Origin: Synechococcus sp. CBW1108
Lineage (GTDB): Bacteria > Cyanobacteriota > Cyanobacteriia > PCC-6307 > Cyanobiaceae
NCBI RefSeq assembly: GCF_015840335.1
Contig: NZ_CP060395.1
Coordinates: 868,001 to 932,000 of the forward strand
Reading direction: 5' to 3'
Length of the DNA: 64,000 bases
Shown: in pieces, positions 36,107 to 44,586 of the stretch
How positions within the stretch are numbered: position 1 is the stretch's first letter
How the letters are laid out: each line of letters opens with the position of its first letter
The notes under the pieces: model-generated
Told to the model about the DNA's origin: nothing
Database searches by the model: none
What the model saw: only the letters and a program-made list of their open reading frames with translations
Translations under genes and position numbers: made by a program

Positions 36107-37747
36107 TTGGTGAAGCAAGGGGTTCTGGCGGGACGCACGGCCGGATTGCGGCCCGCCCAGAAACGGCGACTTGAGCGGCTCTGCCAACGGCGCCACCCCG
36201 AAGACCAGGTCGCCGAACTGCTTTGCCTGCAGCGGCTGGCCAGCGAGAGCCTTGAGCTGGAGCTGCCCCTCACCTTGGTGGTGGACGGGCGGGGCCTGGG
36301 CAGGCTGCTGTGGGTGGGGCCCCTGGAGCAATCGGGCCGGCTGCTGGAGCGCCTCCCAGGATCCGACCGCCGCCAGGGCTCTGACCTGAGGCTGCTCACC
36401 TGCTGCGGCCGCTCCAAGCAGCTCGAACCAGGCCGCCAGGAGGGAATCGTGGGGCTGGATCTGGCTCCCCTGCTGTGGTTGCGCTTTGGCGACCGGACGG
36501 GAGCGGGAGGCCAGTGGCCAGGCCAGTTGCTGGTGGCCCAGCCCGAGCAGGCCGAACCCTGGGTGGTGCTGGCCGCAGCGGATCTCCCCGAGCTCTGCGG
36601 CCGCGATCCCCTGGGCTTCGCGGTCGAGCGCCAGCCGCTGGCGACCGCCATCGCCCCAGCCCAGGCAGGGCAGGAGAGGGTTTTGCTGCTGGCCCTCAGC
36701 CCGGGAGACCGGGGCGCCGCCCAGCGGCTGATCGCCGAGCTGGAGGGGCTGGTGTGCAGCGCCGGAGCGGTGCCGGTGGGGGTGGTGGAACAGCGCCGCA
36801 GCCAGGTGGCGCCCCAAACCCTCTGGGGCGAGGGGAAGGTGGGTGAAGCGGCCCTGGAGGCAAGGCGACTGGGGGCCACCCTGGTGGTGACAGACCGGGA
36901 ACTCACGCCAGTGCAGGCCCGCAACCTGGAACGCCTGCTGGATCTACCGGTGAGTGACCGCAGCGAGCTAATTCTCGACATCTTTGCCCAGCGGGCAGCC
37001 AGTGCAGCCGGCCGGCTGCAGGTGGAACTGGCCCAGTTGCGCTACCGCTTAGCCCGGCTCAGCGGCCGGGGCCTCAGCCTGTCCCGCCAGGGGGGTGGCA
37101 TCGGCACCCGGGGGCCGGGGGAAACCCAGCTGGAGAAGGACCGCCGTGCCATTGCCCGCCGCCTTGAGCGGCTCCAGCGGGAGGTGAGCCACCTGGGTGA
37201 ACACCGGGCCCGCTTGCGCCGCAGCCGCCAGGGCATGCGGCGGCTGGCCCTAGTGGGCTACACCAATGCTGGCAAGAGCTCCCTGCTCAATGCCCTAACC
37301 CGAGCCAGTGGACGCGAGCCGGTGCTGGCTGAAAACAAGTTATTCGCCACCCTGGACCCCACCACCAGGCGGCTTGAGTTGCCGGAACCCCTGCTGCTCA
37401 CCGACACGGTGGGCTTCATCCGGGCCCTGCCCCCACCCCTGCTGGAGGCGTTCCGCTCCACTTTGGAGGAAACCCTGGAGGCTGATGGCCTGATGGTTGT
37501 GGTCGACCTCTCTGATCCAGCCTGGCCGGAGCAGTGGCACATGGTGAACACCATCCTCGACTCCCTTGGCGCCACGGCCCCGCGGCGCCTGATCGCCAAT
37601 CAGATCGACCGCTGCCCGGCCGCCGAAATCGAGCGGGCCCGTGACCTGGAAAGCTCGGCCCTGTTCGTTTCTGCAACGGCCTCGCTGGGTCTTCAACGTC
37701 TCAAGCAGGAACTGCGCAGCTGGCCGGCCCAGGGGTGTGAGACCTGA
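36107..37747 (+). CDS. hflX: GTPase HflX
   Basis: A ribosome-associated GTPase that can split stalled or heat-damaged 70S ribosomes. The glycine-rich GGGIGTRGPGETQLEKDRR joins the N-domain to the G-domain. G1 is VGYTNAGKSS (Gly384-Ser391), G3 is LTDTVGFIRALPP, G4 is ANQID and G5 is SATASLG. At 546 residues it is longer than bacterial HflX of about 430, because of a 150-residue N-terminal extension usual in cyanobacteria (LELPLTLVVDGRGLGRLLW and on). TTG 36107, with GTG 36110 next. It follows the HAD gene by 25 bases. Confidence 0.92.
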   Translation: MVKQGVLAGRTAGLRPAQKRRLERLCQRRHPEDQVAELLCLQRLASESLELELPLTLVVDGRGLGRLLWVGPLEQSGRLLERLPGSDRRQGSDLRLLTCCGRSKQLEPGRQEGIVGLDLAPLLWLRFGDRTGAGGQWPGQLLVAQPEQAEPWVVLAAADLPELCGRDPLGFAVERQPLATAIAPAQAGQERVLLLALSPGDRGAAQRLIAELEGLVCSAGAVPVGVVEQRRSQVAPQTLWGEGKVGEAALEARRLGATLVVTDRELTPVQARNLERLLDLPVSDRSELILDIFAQRAASAAGRLQVELAQLRYRLARLSGRGLSLSRQGGGIGTRGPGETQLEKDRRAIARRLERLQREVSHLGEHRARLRRSRQGMRRLALVGYTNAGKSSLLNALTRASGREPVLAENKLFATLDPTTRRLELPEPLLLTDTVGFIRALPPPLLEAFRSTLEETLEADGLMVVVDLSDPAWPEQWHMVNTILDSLGATAPRRLIANQIDRCPAAEIERARDLESSALFVSATASLGLQRLKQELRSWPAQGCET

Positions 37748-37811
37748 ACCACCGCATCCGAGCACTGGCTTGTGGCACGATCTTCAATTGGATTCCATCT
37801 CCCCTGCAGCC

Positions 37812-38447
37812 ATGACCCTCCAACTCGGCGATACCGTTCCCGACTTCACCCAAGACTCCCAACTGGGTCCGATCAACCTCTACGACTTCGCCGGTGACAG
37901 CTGGGTGGTGCTGTTCTCCCACCCCGCCGACTACACCCCGGTGTGCACCACCGAGCTGGGTGAGGTGTCCCGGCTGCGCCCCGAATGGGACAAGCGCAAT
38001 GTCAAAACCATCGCCCTGAGCGTGGATTCGGCCGAGAGCCACAACGGCTGGATCTGCGACATCAACGAGACCCAGAACACCAGCGTCGACTACCCGATCC
38101 TGGCTGATGCCGACAAAAAGGTGGCCGATCTCTACGGGATGATCCACCCCAATTCCCTCAACAACCTGACGGTGCGCTCGGTGTTCATCATCGATCCCAA
38201 CAAGAAGCTGCGCCTGCAGATCACCTATCCCGCCAGCACCGGCCGGAATTTCCACGAAATCCTGCGGGTGATCGACTCCCTCCAGCTCACCGACCACCAC
38301 TCTGTGGCCACCCCGGTGAACTGGACCGACGGCGAGGACTGCGTGGTGGTGCCCTCGATCTCCACCGAAGACGCCCGGGCCAAGTTCCCCAAGGGCGTCA
38401 CCGAGATCAAGCCCTACCTGCGCATGACCCCCCAGCCCAACAAGTGA
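37812..38447 (+). CDS. Peroxiredoxin, 1-Cys (Prx6) type
   Basis: A 211-residue thiol peroxidase. The peroxidatic Cys45 is in SHPADYTPVCTTELGEV, the Prx6 signature, with the longer C-terminal dimerisation arm (RMTPQPNK) of this subgroup. No second Cys is placed to resolve the disulfide as in 2-Cys enzymes. It detoxifies hydroperoxides in the cytoplasm. It lies between hflX (64 bases upstream) and anmK (10 bases downstream) on the same strand. It is the second peroxiredoxin in the window, of a different class from the PrxQ-type one. Confidence 0.94.
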   Translation: MTLQLGDTVPDFTQDSQLGPINLYDFAGDSWVVLFSHPADYTPVCTTELGEVSRLRPEWDKRNVKTIALSVDSAESHNGWICDINETQNTSVDYPILADADKKVADLYGMIHPNSLNNLTVRSVFIIDPNKKLRLQITYPASTGRNFHEILRVIDSLQLTDHHSVATPVNWTDGEDCVVVPSISTEDARAKFPKGVTEIKPYLRMTPQPNK

Positions 38448-38457
38448 GCCGCCTCTG

Positions 38458-39600
38458 ATGCGGGTGCTGGGGTTGATGAGTGGCACCAGCGCCGATGGCG
38501 TGGATGGGGTGCTGGCCAGCTTTGCCGGCCCGCCCCGGCGGCCGCGCTGGAGAATTGAGGCCCACCACTTCAGCCCCTACCCCACCGACCTGCAACGGCG
38601 GCTGATCGCCCTGGGGCAGGGCCAGCCCCTTAGCTCAGCGGAGCTGGTGGAGCTGGCCGAAGCGGTCACAGAAGAACAGGCCCGGGCAGCCCGGGCCTGT
38701 GATCCCGGCGGCAGGGCCAGCCTGGTTGGCTGCCATGGCCAGACCATCTGGCATCGCCCGCCCCAGCAGGGCAGGCGAGGGGCCAGCTGGCAACTGCTGC
38801 AGGGCCCGCTGCTGGCCGAGCTGCTCGGCAGGCCGGTGGTGTTTGATTTTCGCAGCGCCGACCTGGCCTTAGGCGGCCAGGGCGCCCCCCTGGTGCCGCC
38901 CGCAGACCAGGCCCTGCTGGGCCGCTGCGGCGGCTGGCGGGCAGTGCTGAATCTTGGCGGCATCTCCAATCTCACCTTGATCCCCCCCGCCACGGGACCC
39001 GAGCGCCACCAGAGCGTGCGGGGCTGGGACTGTGGCCCCGCCAACACCCTGCTGGATCTGGCCACCCGTCACTTCAGCGGTGGCCAGCTGGCCTACGACG
39101 CCGATGGGGCCTGGGCCCGGCAGGGACGGAGCGATGAAACCCTGATCCAGCTCTGGCTTCGGGAGCCCTACTTCCAGGCCCAGCCACCGAAATCCACCGG
39201 CCGAGAACTCTTTGGCCAGGACGACCTGGAGCGGCGACTGGCCCAACTCGAAGACAGGCCGCCAGCGGATGCCCTGGCCACCCTGACCGGTTTCAGTGCG
39301 GCGGTAGTGGGCCAGGAGCTGGGCCACGGCCCCCAGCCGATTGAGATGCTCGTGGCCGGAGGAGGATGCCGTAACGGGCTGCTGATGGGCCAATTGGTCG
39401 AGCGCTGCCGCGGCCTGATCGTGCGGCCGCTGGCGGAGCTGGGCATTGCAGAGGCCGAGCGCGAAGCCCTTGTCTTTGCAATGCTCGCCTGGTGGCATGT
39501 GCGCGGCCATCGCGGCAACGCGCCTTCTGTAACCGGTGCCCGCAAAGCCGCCGTGCTGGGCCTGTGCGCCAGACCCCAGGCCTCAGCCTGGCCGATGTAG
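38458..39600 (+). CDS. anmK: Anhydro-N-acetylmuramic acid kinase
   Basis: The kinase recycles peptidoglycan 1,6-anhydroMurNAc to MurNAc 6-phosphate. The N-terminal signature GLMSGTSADGVDGVL, the substrate-site NLGGISNLTLIP, the ATP-site GWDCGPANTLLD and LFGQDDLERRL are in the right order, and the 380-residue length is normal. ATG 38458 follows the peroxiredoxin stop by 10 bases. Its last 18 bases overlap a small convergent gene. The window shows no murQ partner, as is common in cyanobacteria. Confidence 0.94.
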   Translation: MRVLGLMSGTSADGVDGVLASFAGPPRRPRWRIEAHHFSPYPTDLQRRLIALGQGQPLSSAELVELAEAVTEEQARAARACDPGGRASLVGCHGQTIWHRPPQQGRRGASWQLLQGPLLAELLGRPVVFDFRSADLALGGQGAPLVPPADQALLGRCGGWRAVLNLGGISNLTLIPPATGPERHQSVRGWDCGPANTLLDLATRHFSGGQLAYDADGAWARQGRSDETLIQLWLREPYFQAQPPKSTGRELFGQDDLERRLAQLEDRPPADALATLTGFSAAVVGQELGHGPQPIEMLVAGGGCRNGLLMGQLVERCRGLIVRPLAELGIAEAEREALVFAMLAWWHVRGHRGNAPSVTGARKAAVLGLCARPQASAWPM

Positions 39601-39921
39601 GCGCAGCCGGCGGGGGGCGCCGCGCAGGCGCTGGGGCTTCTGGCGCTGGCGCTCCTCCAGATCCTTTCGAAATAGGTCCGCCTCCAGAGCAGCCTGGCTG
39701 CTGCCGGGGGTGCGGGGCCGGGCCCGCTCCAGACGCTCAACGCCCTGCTGGATCAGCACCTTCGCCATATTGCTGACCGTGCGCGATTCGGCATCGGCCA
39801 GATCGGCAAGGCGCTGACAGAGCTCTTCCGGCAGCACCACCTGGATGCGGGGCGACTTGGCCCTACCGCTGGAGGAGGTTTGGCGCGTAGCCACTGAAGG
39901 AGCTGGAGCAACGATGGGCAA
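39583..39921 (-). CDS. Ribbon-helix-helix (CopG/Arc-like) small protein
   Basis: A 112-residue protein with a central ribbon-helix-helix motif: a basic strand PRIQVVLPEELCQRLADLAD and then SRTVSNMAKVLIQQGVERLE. The C-terminal third is strongly basic (QRQKPQRLRGAPRRLRLHR). It is likely a small dimeric DNA-binding protein, either a lone transcription factor or an antitoxin without a toxin. No toxin gene neighbours it. Its 3' end overlaps anmK by 18 bases. Confidence 0.7.
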   Translation of the reverse strand: MPIVAPAPSVATRQTSSSGRAKSPRIQVVLPEELCQRLADLADAESRTVSNMAKVLIQQGVERLERARPRTPGSSQAALEADLFRKDLEERQRQKPQRLRGAPRRLRLHRPG

Positions 39922-40032
39922 AAAACAGGCTCGGGGCAGAGCCTGCAGGATCTCCCCGGGTATGACAAAGCATACAGAGCTGCTAAGGGATACTATCCAT
40001 GACTATGCTGAAGGCATCGATTCCATCTCCAG

Positions 40033-40046
40033 CCCCCCCCCCCCCC
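40033..40046 (+). repeat. Homopolymer run of 14 C, possible slippage site
   Basis: A C14 run lies between an upstream ATG frame (39999, encoding MTMLKASIPSPA then prolines) and the frame of the small gene starting at 40051. With 14 C the two frames are out of register; with 13 (or 16) C they would join into one protein. Such tracts slip in replication and are also a frequent sequencing error site. Confidence 0.6.
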
Positions 40047-40050
40047 GCAG

Positions 40051-40344
40051 GTGCGCCCCGTGCCCCAATCCCCAACAGCCAGCACCAAACCAAGCCGAAG
40101 CCGCAAACGTCTCACTGCCGAGCCCAGCGATGTGCTCGTTTCAGCAGTGATCAGCACCTACCTGCTGACCCACCTCCACCACGTGCTCCAACGGGCTGAA
40201 TACGGGGCCCAGCAGGAAGGGCGCGATGCCCTGGCGGCCAACTACGCCGAGCTGCGAAAAGTGCTCTGCCTTGATGCCCGCACCATGGAAGACGCCTCGG
40301 CCTGCGGCACCCCGGAGAGCGACGAGGCCCGTCAGGCAGCGTGA
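40051..40344 (+). CDS. Small protein of unknown function downstream of the C14 tract
   Basis: From GTG 40051 the product is 97 residues: a basic linker (ASTKPSRSRKRLTAEPSD), then a helical domain VLVSAVISTYLLTHLHHVLQ, ALAANYAELRKVLCLDART. The helical part is clearly protein-like, perhaps a small cyanobacteria-specific family, but I recognise no name. An ATG at 39999 would be in the same frame if the C tract were one base shorter, giving 17 extra N-terminal residues rich in Pro. Confidence 0.55.
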   Translation: MRPVPQSPTASTKPSRSRKRLTAEPSDVLVSAVISTYLLTHLHHVLQRAEYGAQQEGRDALAANYAELRKVLCLDARTMEDASACGTPESDEARQAA

Positions 40345-40406
40345 ACCTGAAGCTTCACTGCGTTTAGGCTTGGTTCATCCAAGCTGTATGCAATGGCCGC
40401 TCTGCA

Positions 40407-40700
40407 ATGAAAGAAAGCAACACTGCAACTGACCAAGCAAGTGACCAAGCAAGTGACACAGCGAATATCGATGCAAGCAACGCAGAGGAGCTCTACGCCC
40501 GGATCAGTTCGGATCAAGCCCTGACCCAGTCACTGTTCAGGCAGGCGCTCCAGGATCCCACCGGCTCCCTTGAGCGAATCGTGGAGCTGGGCCAGGCTTT
40601 CGACCTGCCGGTGACGGTCCAGGAGGTGCGCAGTTACATCGCGACCCTGGACGACATTGACAGCAAGCAGTGGCTGGTGAAGGCCCGCGGCGGGCTGTGA
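40407..40700 (+). CDS. Nif11-like small protein ending in GG-type motif
   Basis: A 97-residue protein with a polar, repetitive N-terminus (TDQASDQASDTANIDASN) and a Nif11-like domain: ELYARISSDQALTQSLFRQA, then ELGQAFDLPVTVQEVRSYI. It ends RGGL, one residue after a double glycine, so there is no room for a core peptide. It may be a regulatory or degenerate relative of peptide precursors. It is the second Nif11-like gene in the window; the first is at 15366-15602. The direct repeat DQASDQASD comes from CAAGCAAGTGAC repeats in the DNA. Confidence 0.6.
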   Translation: MKESNTATDQASDQASDTANIDASNAEELYARISSDQALTQSLFRQALQDPTGSLERIVELGQAFDLPVTVQEVRSYIATLDDIDSKQWLVKARGGL

Positions 40701-40826
40701 GCTGCGAATTTTTTCCGGGCTGCGGCCCCGCTCGCCTCCCGCCCAGCTGAAGAACAGCCAATAGCTCACCAGCGCCAGCCCAGCTGCAACCACCAGGGCC
40801 GTCACCTGCTCAAGGCGCTTGATCAT
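40530..40826 (-). CDS. Possible small membrane protein, antisense to the Nif11-like gene at its 3' end
   Basis: From ATG 40824-40826 the minus strand encodes a good membrane helix (EQVTALVVAAGLALVSYWLF) and a short basic segment. The first 45 residues look real. The rest overlaps the Nif11-like gene antisense and reads poorly. The actual gene may be shorter in an ancestral form, or the frame may be fortuitous. Confidence 0.3.
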   Translation of the reverse strand: MIKRLEQVTALVVAAGLALVSYWLFFSWAGGERGRSPEKIRSSQPAAGLHQPLLAVNVVQGRDVTAHLLDRHRQVESLAQLHDSLKGAGGILERLPEQ

Positions 40827-40849
40827 GGCCGGCGCAAGGTGATGGGCAG

Positions 40850-42601
40850 ATGAGTCTGCACCAGGCCCGAATCGGCACCTCCACCCCAACCCCCCATCCC
40901 GTGCTCCGCCTCGAACGAATCGGCAAGATCTACCCCACCGGCGAGGTCCTGCGCGATGTCACCTGGGAAGTGAAGGTTGGCGACCGAATCGGCCTGGTGG
41001 GCGTCAACGGAGCCGGCAAATCCACCCAGATGAAGATCATCGCCGGGCTCGAGGAGGCCAGCAGCGGCCTGGTGGTGAAGCAGGGGGAGCCCCGCATCGC
41101 CTATCTGCAGCAGGAATTTGACGTTGACCCCCAGCGCAGCGTGCGGGAAGAGCTCTTCCAGGCATTCGGCGAAGCCGCTGAGGTGCTGCTCCGCAAGCAC
41201 CAGGTGGAGCAGGCCATGGCCAGCGAGCAGGCCGCAACCGATCCAGATCACCTCGATGGGCTGATCCACGAGCTTGGTCGGCTGCACAGCCGTTTCGAAG
41301 CCCTGCATGGCTACGAGCTCGATGCCCGGATCGACAAGCTGCTCCCCACGATCGGCTTCACCCCGGAGGGGGCCGAGCAACTGGTGGGGGATTTTTCCGG
41401 CGGCTGGCAGATGCGCATTGCCCTGGGCAAGATCCTTCTGCAGGAGCCCGATCTGCTGCTGCTCGACGAGCCAACCAACCACCTCGACATGGAGACAATC
41501 CAGTGGCTCGAGGGCTATCTGGTGGAGCAGACGGCAGCCCTGGTTGTGATCAGCCATGACCGCACCTTCCTGGATCGGGTGTGCAACCAGATCGTTGAAA
41601 CCGAAAGGGGGGTGTCGCGCACCTATCTGGCCAACTACAGCCAGCATCTCGAACAAAAGGCGCTCGAGCGCGAAGCCAGCCAAGCAGCCTTCGAGCGGCA
41701 ACAGAAGGAGTTGGGCGCCCAACAGGCCTATATCGACAGGTTCCGAGCCAGCGCCACCCGCTCTACCCAGGCCAAGAGCCGCGAGAAACTGCTCGACAAG
41801 GTTGAGCGGGTGCAGGCCCCGATCGAAAGTGTCAGTGGTCCGCGCTTCCGCTTCCCCCCAGCCCCCCGCTCAGGGCGCCTGGTGGCAGAGATCCGCGACC
41901 TCAGCCACAGCTACGGCGACCAGATCCTCTTTCTCGACGCCAACCTGGAGATCGAGCGGGGCGATCGCATCGCCTTCGTGGGCCCCAACGGGGCAGGGAA
42001 GTCGACCCTGCTGCGCCTGATCATGGGCAGTGAACGCCCCGAGGGAGGCCTGGCCCAGCTCGGTGAGCACAACATCCTGGCCGGATACTTCGAGCAAAAT
42101 CAGGCAGAGGCCCTGGAGCTCTCCAAGACGGTCATCAATACGATTTTCGAGGTTGTGCCCGATTGGACCCAAACCCAGGTGCGCTCGCTGCTGGGCAGCT
42201 TCTGCTTCAGCAACGAGAGCGTGTTCAAGGAAGCCGGCCAGCTCTCGGGTGGCGAAAAGGCGCGGCTGGCCCTGGCCCTGATGCTGCTCACTCCCTGCAA
42301 CCTGCTGGTGCTCGATGAGCCCACCAACCACCTCGACATCCCAGCCAAGCAAATGCTGGAAGACGCCCTGATCGAATACGAGGGTGCTGCCCTGCTGGTC
42401 AGCCACGACCGCTATTTCATCTCACGGGTGGCCAACCGGATCGTGGAGATTCGCGATGGCCAGCTGGTGCTCTACCGGGGCGACTACGCCTACTACCTCA
42501 GCAGGAAAAACGAGGAGGCCGAGCTGGCCCGCCAGGCCGCCGAGACCAAGCGCAAGGCGGCCAAACGGACCTCTCGCAAACCCCAGGGGAAAGCAGGCTG
42601 A
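40850..42601 (+). CDS. ABC-F family ATPase (translation factor type)
   Basis: A 583-residue protein with two ABC domains and no membrane part. Domain 1: Walker A GVNGAGKST (51-58), a degenerate signature DFSGGWQMRIALGK and Walker B LLLLDEPTNHLD. Domain 2: Walker A GPNGAGKST, signature LSGGEKARLALAL and Walker B LLVLDEPTNHLD. Between them is the basic linker with RFRASATRSTQAKSREKLLDK that reaches the ribosomal peptidyl-transferase centre. ABC-F proteins ease translation stalls or protect ribosomes; the subgroup (Uup or YheS-like) is not certain. The C-terminus is Lys-rich (KRKAAKRTSRKPQGKAG). Confidence 0.92.
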   Translation: MSLHQARIGTSTPTPHPVLRLERIGKIYPTGEVLRDVTWEVKVGDRIGLVGVNGAGKSTQMKIIAGLEEASSGLVVKQGEPRIAYLQQEFDVDPQRSVREELFQAFGEAAEVLLRKHQVEQAMASEQAATDPDHLDGLIHELGRLHSRFEALHGYELDARIDKLLPTIGFTPEGAEQLVGDFSGGWQMRIALGKILLQEPDLLLLDEPTNHLDMETIQWLEGYLVEQTAALVVISHDRTFLDRVCNQIVETERGVSRTYLANYSQHLEQKALEREASQAAFERQQKELGAQQAYIDRFRASATRSTQAKSREKLLDKVERVQAPIESVSGPRFRFPPAPRSGRLVAEIRDLSHSYGDQILFLDANLEIERGDRIAFVGPNGAGKSTLLRLIMGSERPEGGLAQLGEHNILAGYFEQNQAEALELSKTVINTIFEVVPDWTQTQVRSLLGSFCFSNESVFKEAGQLSGGEKARLALALMLLTPCNLLVLDEPTNHLDIPAKQMLEDALIEYEGAALLVSHDRYFISRVANRIVEIRDGQLVLYRGDYAYYLSRKNEEAELARQAAETKRKAAKRTSRKPQGKAG

Positions 42602-42722
42602 GCCATAGCACCCCAAGGGGAAGACATACAACTTCACCGTTGCCTAGGCAGGAAGACTCATTTCCCTGGTGCCCCTGGTTTGGTGTGCATAGGCTGACAG
42701 GACATTGCCACTGCAGGAGATC

Positions 42723-42956
42723 ATGGAACTCAACCACATGGGCGCTGGCCAGTTCGGCTCCGCCAATACGGGATTCAATTCGGGATTTAACTCCGGGCTC
42801 AACTCCGGCTTCGGCGCGGGCCTCCATGACTTTCACGCTGAGCCGGACCAAGCCATCGATTCGATGGACGTTTACTTCGAGTGCATCACAAGCTGCTCCC
42901 TAGATGACGGCGCCTGCGTGACCCGCTGCGTCGAACTTCTGCGCGAGGCCGCCTGA
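42723..42956 (+). CDS. Small protein with GFNSG repeats and a CX3CX6CX3C motif
   Basis: ATG 42723 follows AGGAG at a short spacing. The 77-residue product has a Gly/Asn/Phe-rich part (TGFNSGFNSGLNSGFGAGL), an acidic linker (DFHAEPDQAIDSMD), and a C-terminal helix pair with four cysteines: ECITSCSLDDGACVTRC. Paired CX3C motifs of this kind can form two disulfides or bind a metal. There is no signal peptide, so if disulfides form the protein must reach an oxidising place in another way. I recognise no family. Confidence 0.65.
   Translation: MELNHMGAGQFGSANTGFNSGFNSGLNSGFGAGLHDFHAEPDQAIDSMDVYFECITSCSLDDGACVTRCVELLREAA
42770..42823 (+). repeat. In-gene tandem repeat encoding GFNSG/GLNSG units
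   Basis: Degenerate 12-base units (GGATTCAATTCG, GGATTTAACTCC, GGGCTCAACTCC, GGCTTCGGCGCG) encode successive G-(F/L)-(N/G)-(S/A) tetrads. Repeat number could vary between strains. It lies inside the small Cys-rich protein gene. Confidence 0.5.
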
Positions 42957-42989
42957 GCCCCTAAGGGATCCAGGGGCAGGCTTCATAAC

Positions 42990-43029
42990 AGCGATTGCGC
43001 ACAGAGCCCATTGCCCTGTCGCAATCGCT
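42990..43029. other. Stem-loop with 10-bp perfect stem
   Basis: AGCGATTGCG (42990-42999) is the exact reverse complement of CGCAATCGCT (43020-43029). Inner bases CACAG and CCTGT can almost continue the stem. It lies 34 bases after the Cys-rich gene and 62 bases before the next gene. It could be a terminator without a T-tract or part of a small RNA. Confidence 0.4.
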
Positions 43030-43091
43030 ACGACCGCAACTGAAACACTTTGTAGCCTTGGCAAGTCCAACAGCTATTCGCGGTGCGTGCC

Positions 43092-43319
43092 ATGTCTGAA
43101 CCCCTCGCCCTCAGCCTCGGTCAGCAATTTGAGCTGGAGCGCATGAGCCGGGCCATCGAGGCCACCGCTGATCTGCAAACCCTCCAGGGGATTGCAAAGC
43201 AACTCCTGCAGGCCTGGCAAAGCCAGAAAGCTGCCACCCAATGGGTGATGCGCCAACAACTCGGCACACCAGCCCAGATCGCTCCCGGCTTGGCCCAGCA
43301 CTTGGCCCATGAGGCTTGA
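43092..43319 (+). CDS. Small helical cyanobacterial protein of unknown function
   Basis: From ATG 43092 (GTG 43083 is also in frame) 75 residues: LSLGQQFELERMSRAIEATA, then LQTLQGIAKQLLQAWQSQKA and TQWVMRQQLG. It is all-helical and Gln-rich. The LSLxQQFELxR start is reminiscent of NblA phycobilisome-degradation adaptors, but the rest does not follow that family closely, so I leave it unnamed. It stands alone between stem-loop sequence and the HtrA gene that ends toward it. Confidence 0.55.
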   Translation: MSEPLALSLGQQFELERMSRAIEATADLQTLQGIAKQLLQAWQSQKAATQWVMRQQLGTPAQIAPGLAQHLAHEA

Positions 43320-43348
43320 GTAAGCAGGCCTGAATCAGGAGGCCCGTA

Positions 43349-44491
43349 TCAGGAGGATCCACCCAATTGGGCTGGTACCACCGTTATTTCAAACTGCCGG
43401 CCAGCCCTACTGACGCTGAGGGTCAAGCTGCCCCCAACGCCAGCCTTCTCGACAGCGGCCACCAACTCAATCGGGCTGGCAGTGGCCTTGCCAGCTGCCG
43501 CCAGGATCACATCTCCCTGTTGCAAACCAGCCCGGAAGGCCGGGCTGCCGGCCTGGACCGACATCACCCGCACCCCCTGGCTCAGGCCGGTGCCATCGCC
43601 AGGCTTGACAGCCTCAAGGCCGATCCCAATCACCGGGTGGGCAACCCGGCCGGTGGCAATCAGCTGGCGGGCAATTTCGCGGGCCCGATTAATCGGAATG
43701 GCAAAGCCCAGCCCAGCGCCAGGGCCGGTGCGCACCAGGGTGTTGATGCCGATCACCTCCCCCTCCGCATTGAGTAAGGGCCCCCCGGAGTTACCCGGAT
43801 TGATGGCCGCATCGGTCTGAATCAGATCGAGCCGTTTGTCGGTAATGCCGAGCTTGCTGGCATTGCGGTTGAGGTTGCTGATGATGCCCATCGTCACCGT
43901 GTTATCGAGTCCGTAGGGATTGCCCACTGCTATCGCCCACTCGCCAACCTGCAGCCCGTCGGAATTGCCCAGGGGCGCGACGGGCCAGGGCCCTGAGCCG
44001 GCCAACTTAACCACCGCCAGGTCGGTGAGGCGATCCAACCCCACCACCGAGCCCTCCACCCGACGGCCGTCCTGCAGGCCCACGGTCACCCGGCTGCTCT
44101 TCTCCACCACGTGGGCATTGGTGAGGATCAGGCCATCAACCTGAAAAATAAAGCCGCTGCCCTGGCCCCTTTCGGTGCGCTGGGAAGGCTGCTGCTGCTG
44201 GGGCATGCCGAAGAACTGGCGGAACAGGGGATCATTCAGTAACCCCCGCGGTAACCCGCCCATGCCGCCCCCGGGCACCAGCACGGTGCGCTCGGTGTCA
44301 ATTGTGACCACCGCAGGCCCCGCCCGGCGCACCGCTGCCGCCACAAACGACTGGCGGGCCAGGTCCGCTGAAGCTGCCCCCTGGGCCCGGGCAGCCACCC
44401 ATCCCCAGGGCGACACCGCTGCGGAAATTACCAGGCCCACCGCCAACACTTCGGAGGGGAGCCCGGGCCAAGTGCGCAATCCAGCCGCCAT
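43349..44491 (-). CDS. HtrA/Deg-family serine protease with PDZ domain
   Basis: About 380 residues from ATG 44491, with an N-terminal signal/anchor ([20 protein letters not shown]). Trypsin-like triad: His in [15 protein letters not shown], Asp in [13 protein letters not shown], Ser in [15 protein letters not shown]. One PDZ domain follows ([35 protein letters not shown]). Cyanobacterial HtrA/HhoA/HhoB proteins degrade misfolded periplasmic and photosystem proteins under light and heat stress. Which of the three paralogues this is cannot be told by eye. The longer frame to 44554 has an Arg-rich start that is less likely. Confidence 0.93.
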   Translation of the reverse strand: MAAGLRTWPGLPSEVLAVGLVISAAVSPWGWVAARAQGAASADLARQSFVAAAVRRAGPAVVTIDTERTVLVPGGGMGGLPRGLLNDPLFRQFFGMPQQQQPSQRTERGQGSGFIFQVDGLILTNAHVVEKSSRVTVGLQDGRRVEGSVVGLDRLTDLAVVKLAGSGPWPVAPLGNSDGLQVGEWAIAVGNPYGLDNTVTMGIISNLNRNASKLGITDKRLDLIQTDAAINPGNSGGPLLNAEGEVIGINTLVRTGPGAGLGFAIPINRAREIARQLIATGRVAHPVIGIGLEAVKPGDGTGLSQGVRVMSVQAGSPAFRAGLQQGDVILAAAGKATASPIELVAAVEKAGVGGSLTLSVSRAGRQFEITVVPAQLGGSS

Positions 44492-44586
44492 CACTATCGC
44501 CACCAATCTCTCAGAACCGTAGGCAGGCAAGCGGCCACGCCTACAGCGCCCCAACCCTTAAGTTAGGTGAAGAATTCCTTCAAGGC

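Noticed and set aside
43092-43319. NblA phycobilisome-degradation protein
   Set aside because: Only the first ten residues resemble NblA; the remaining helix pattern and C-terminus do not fit.
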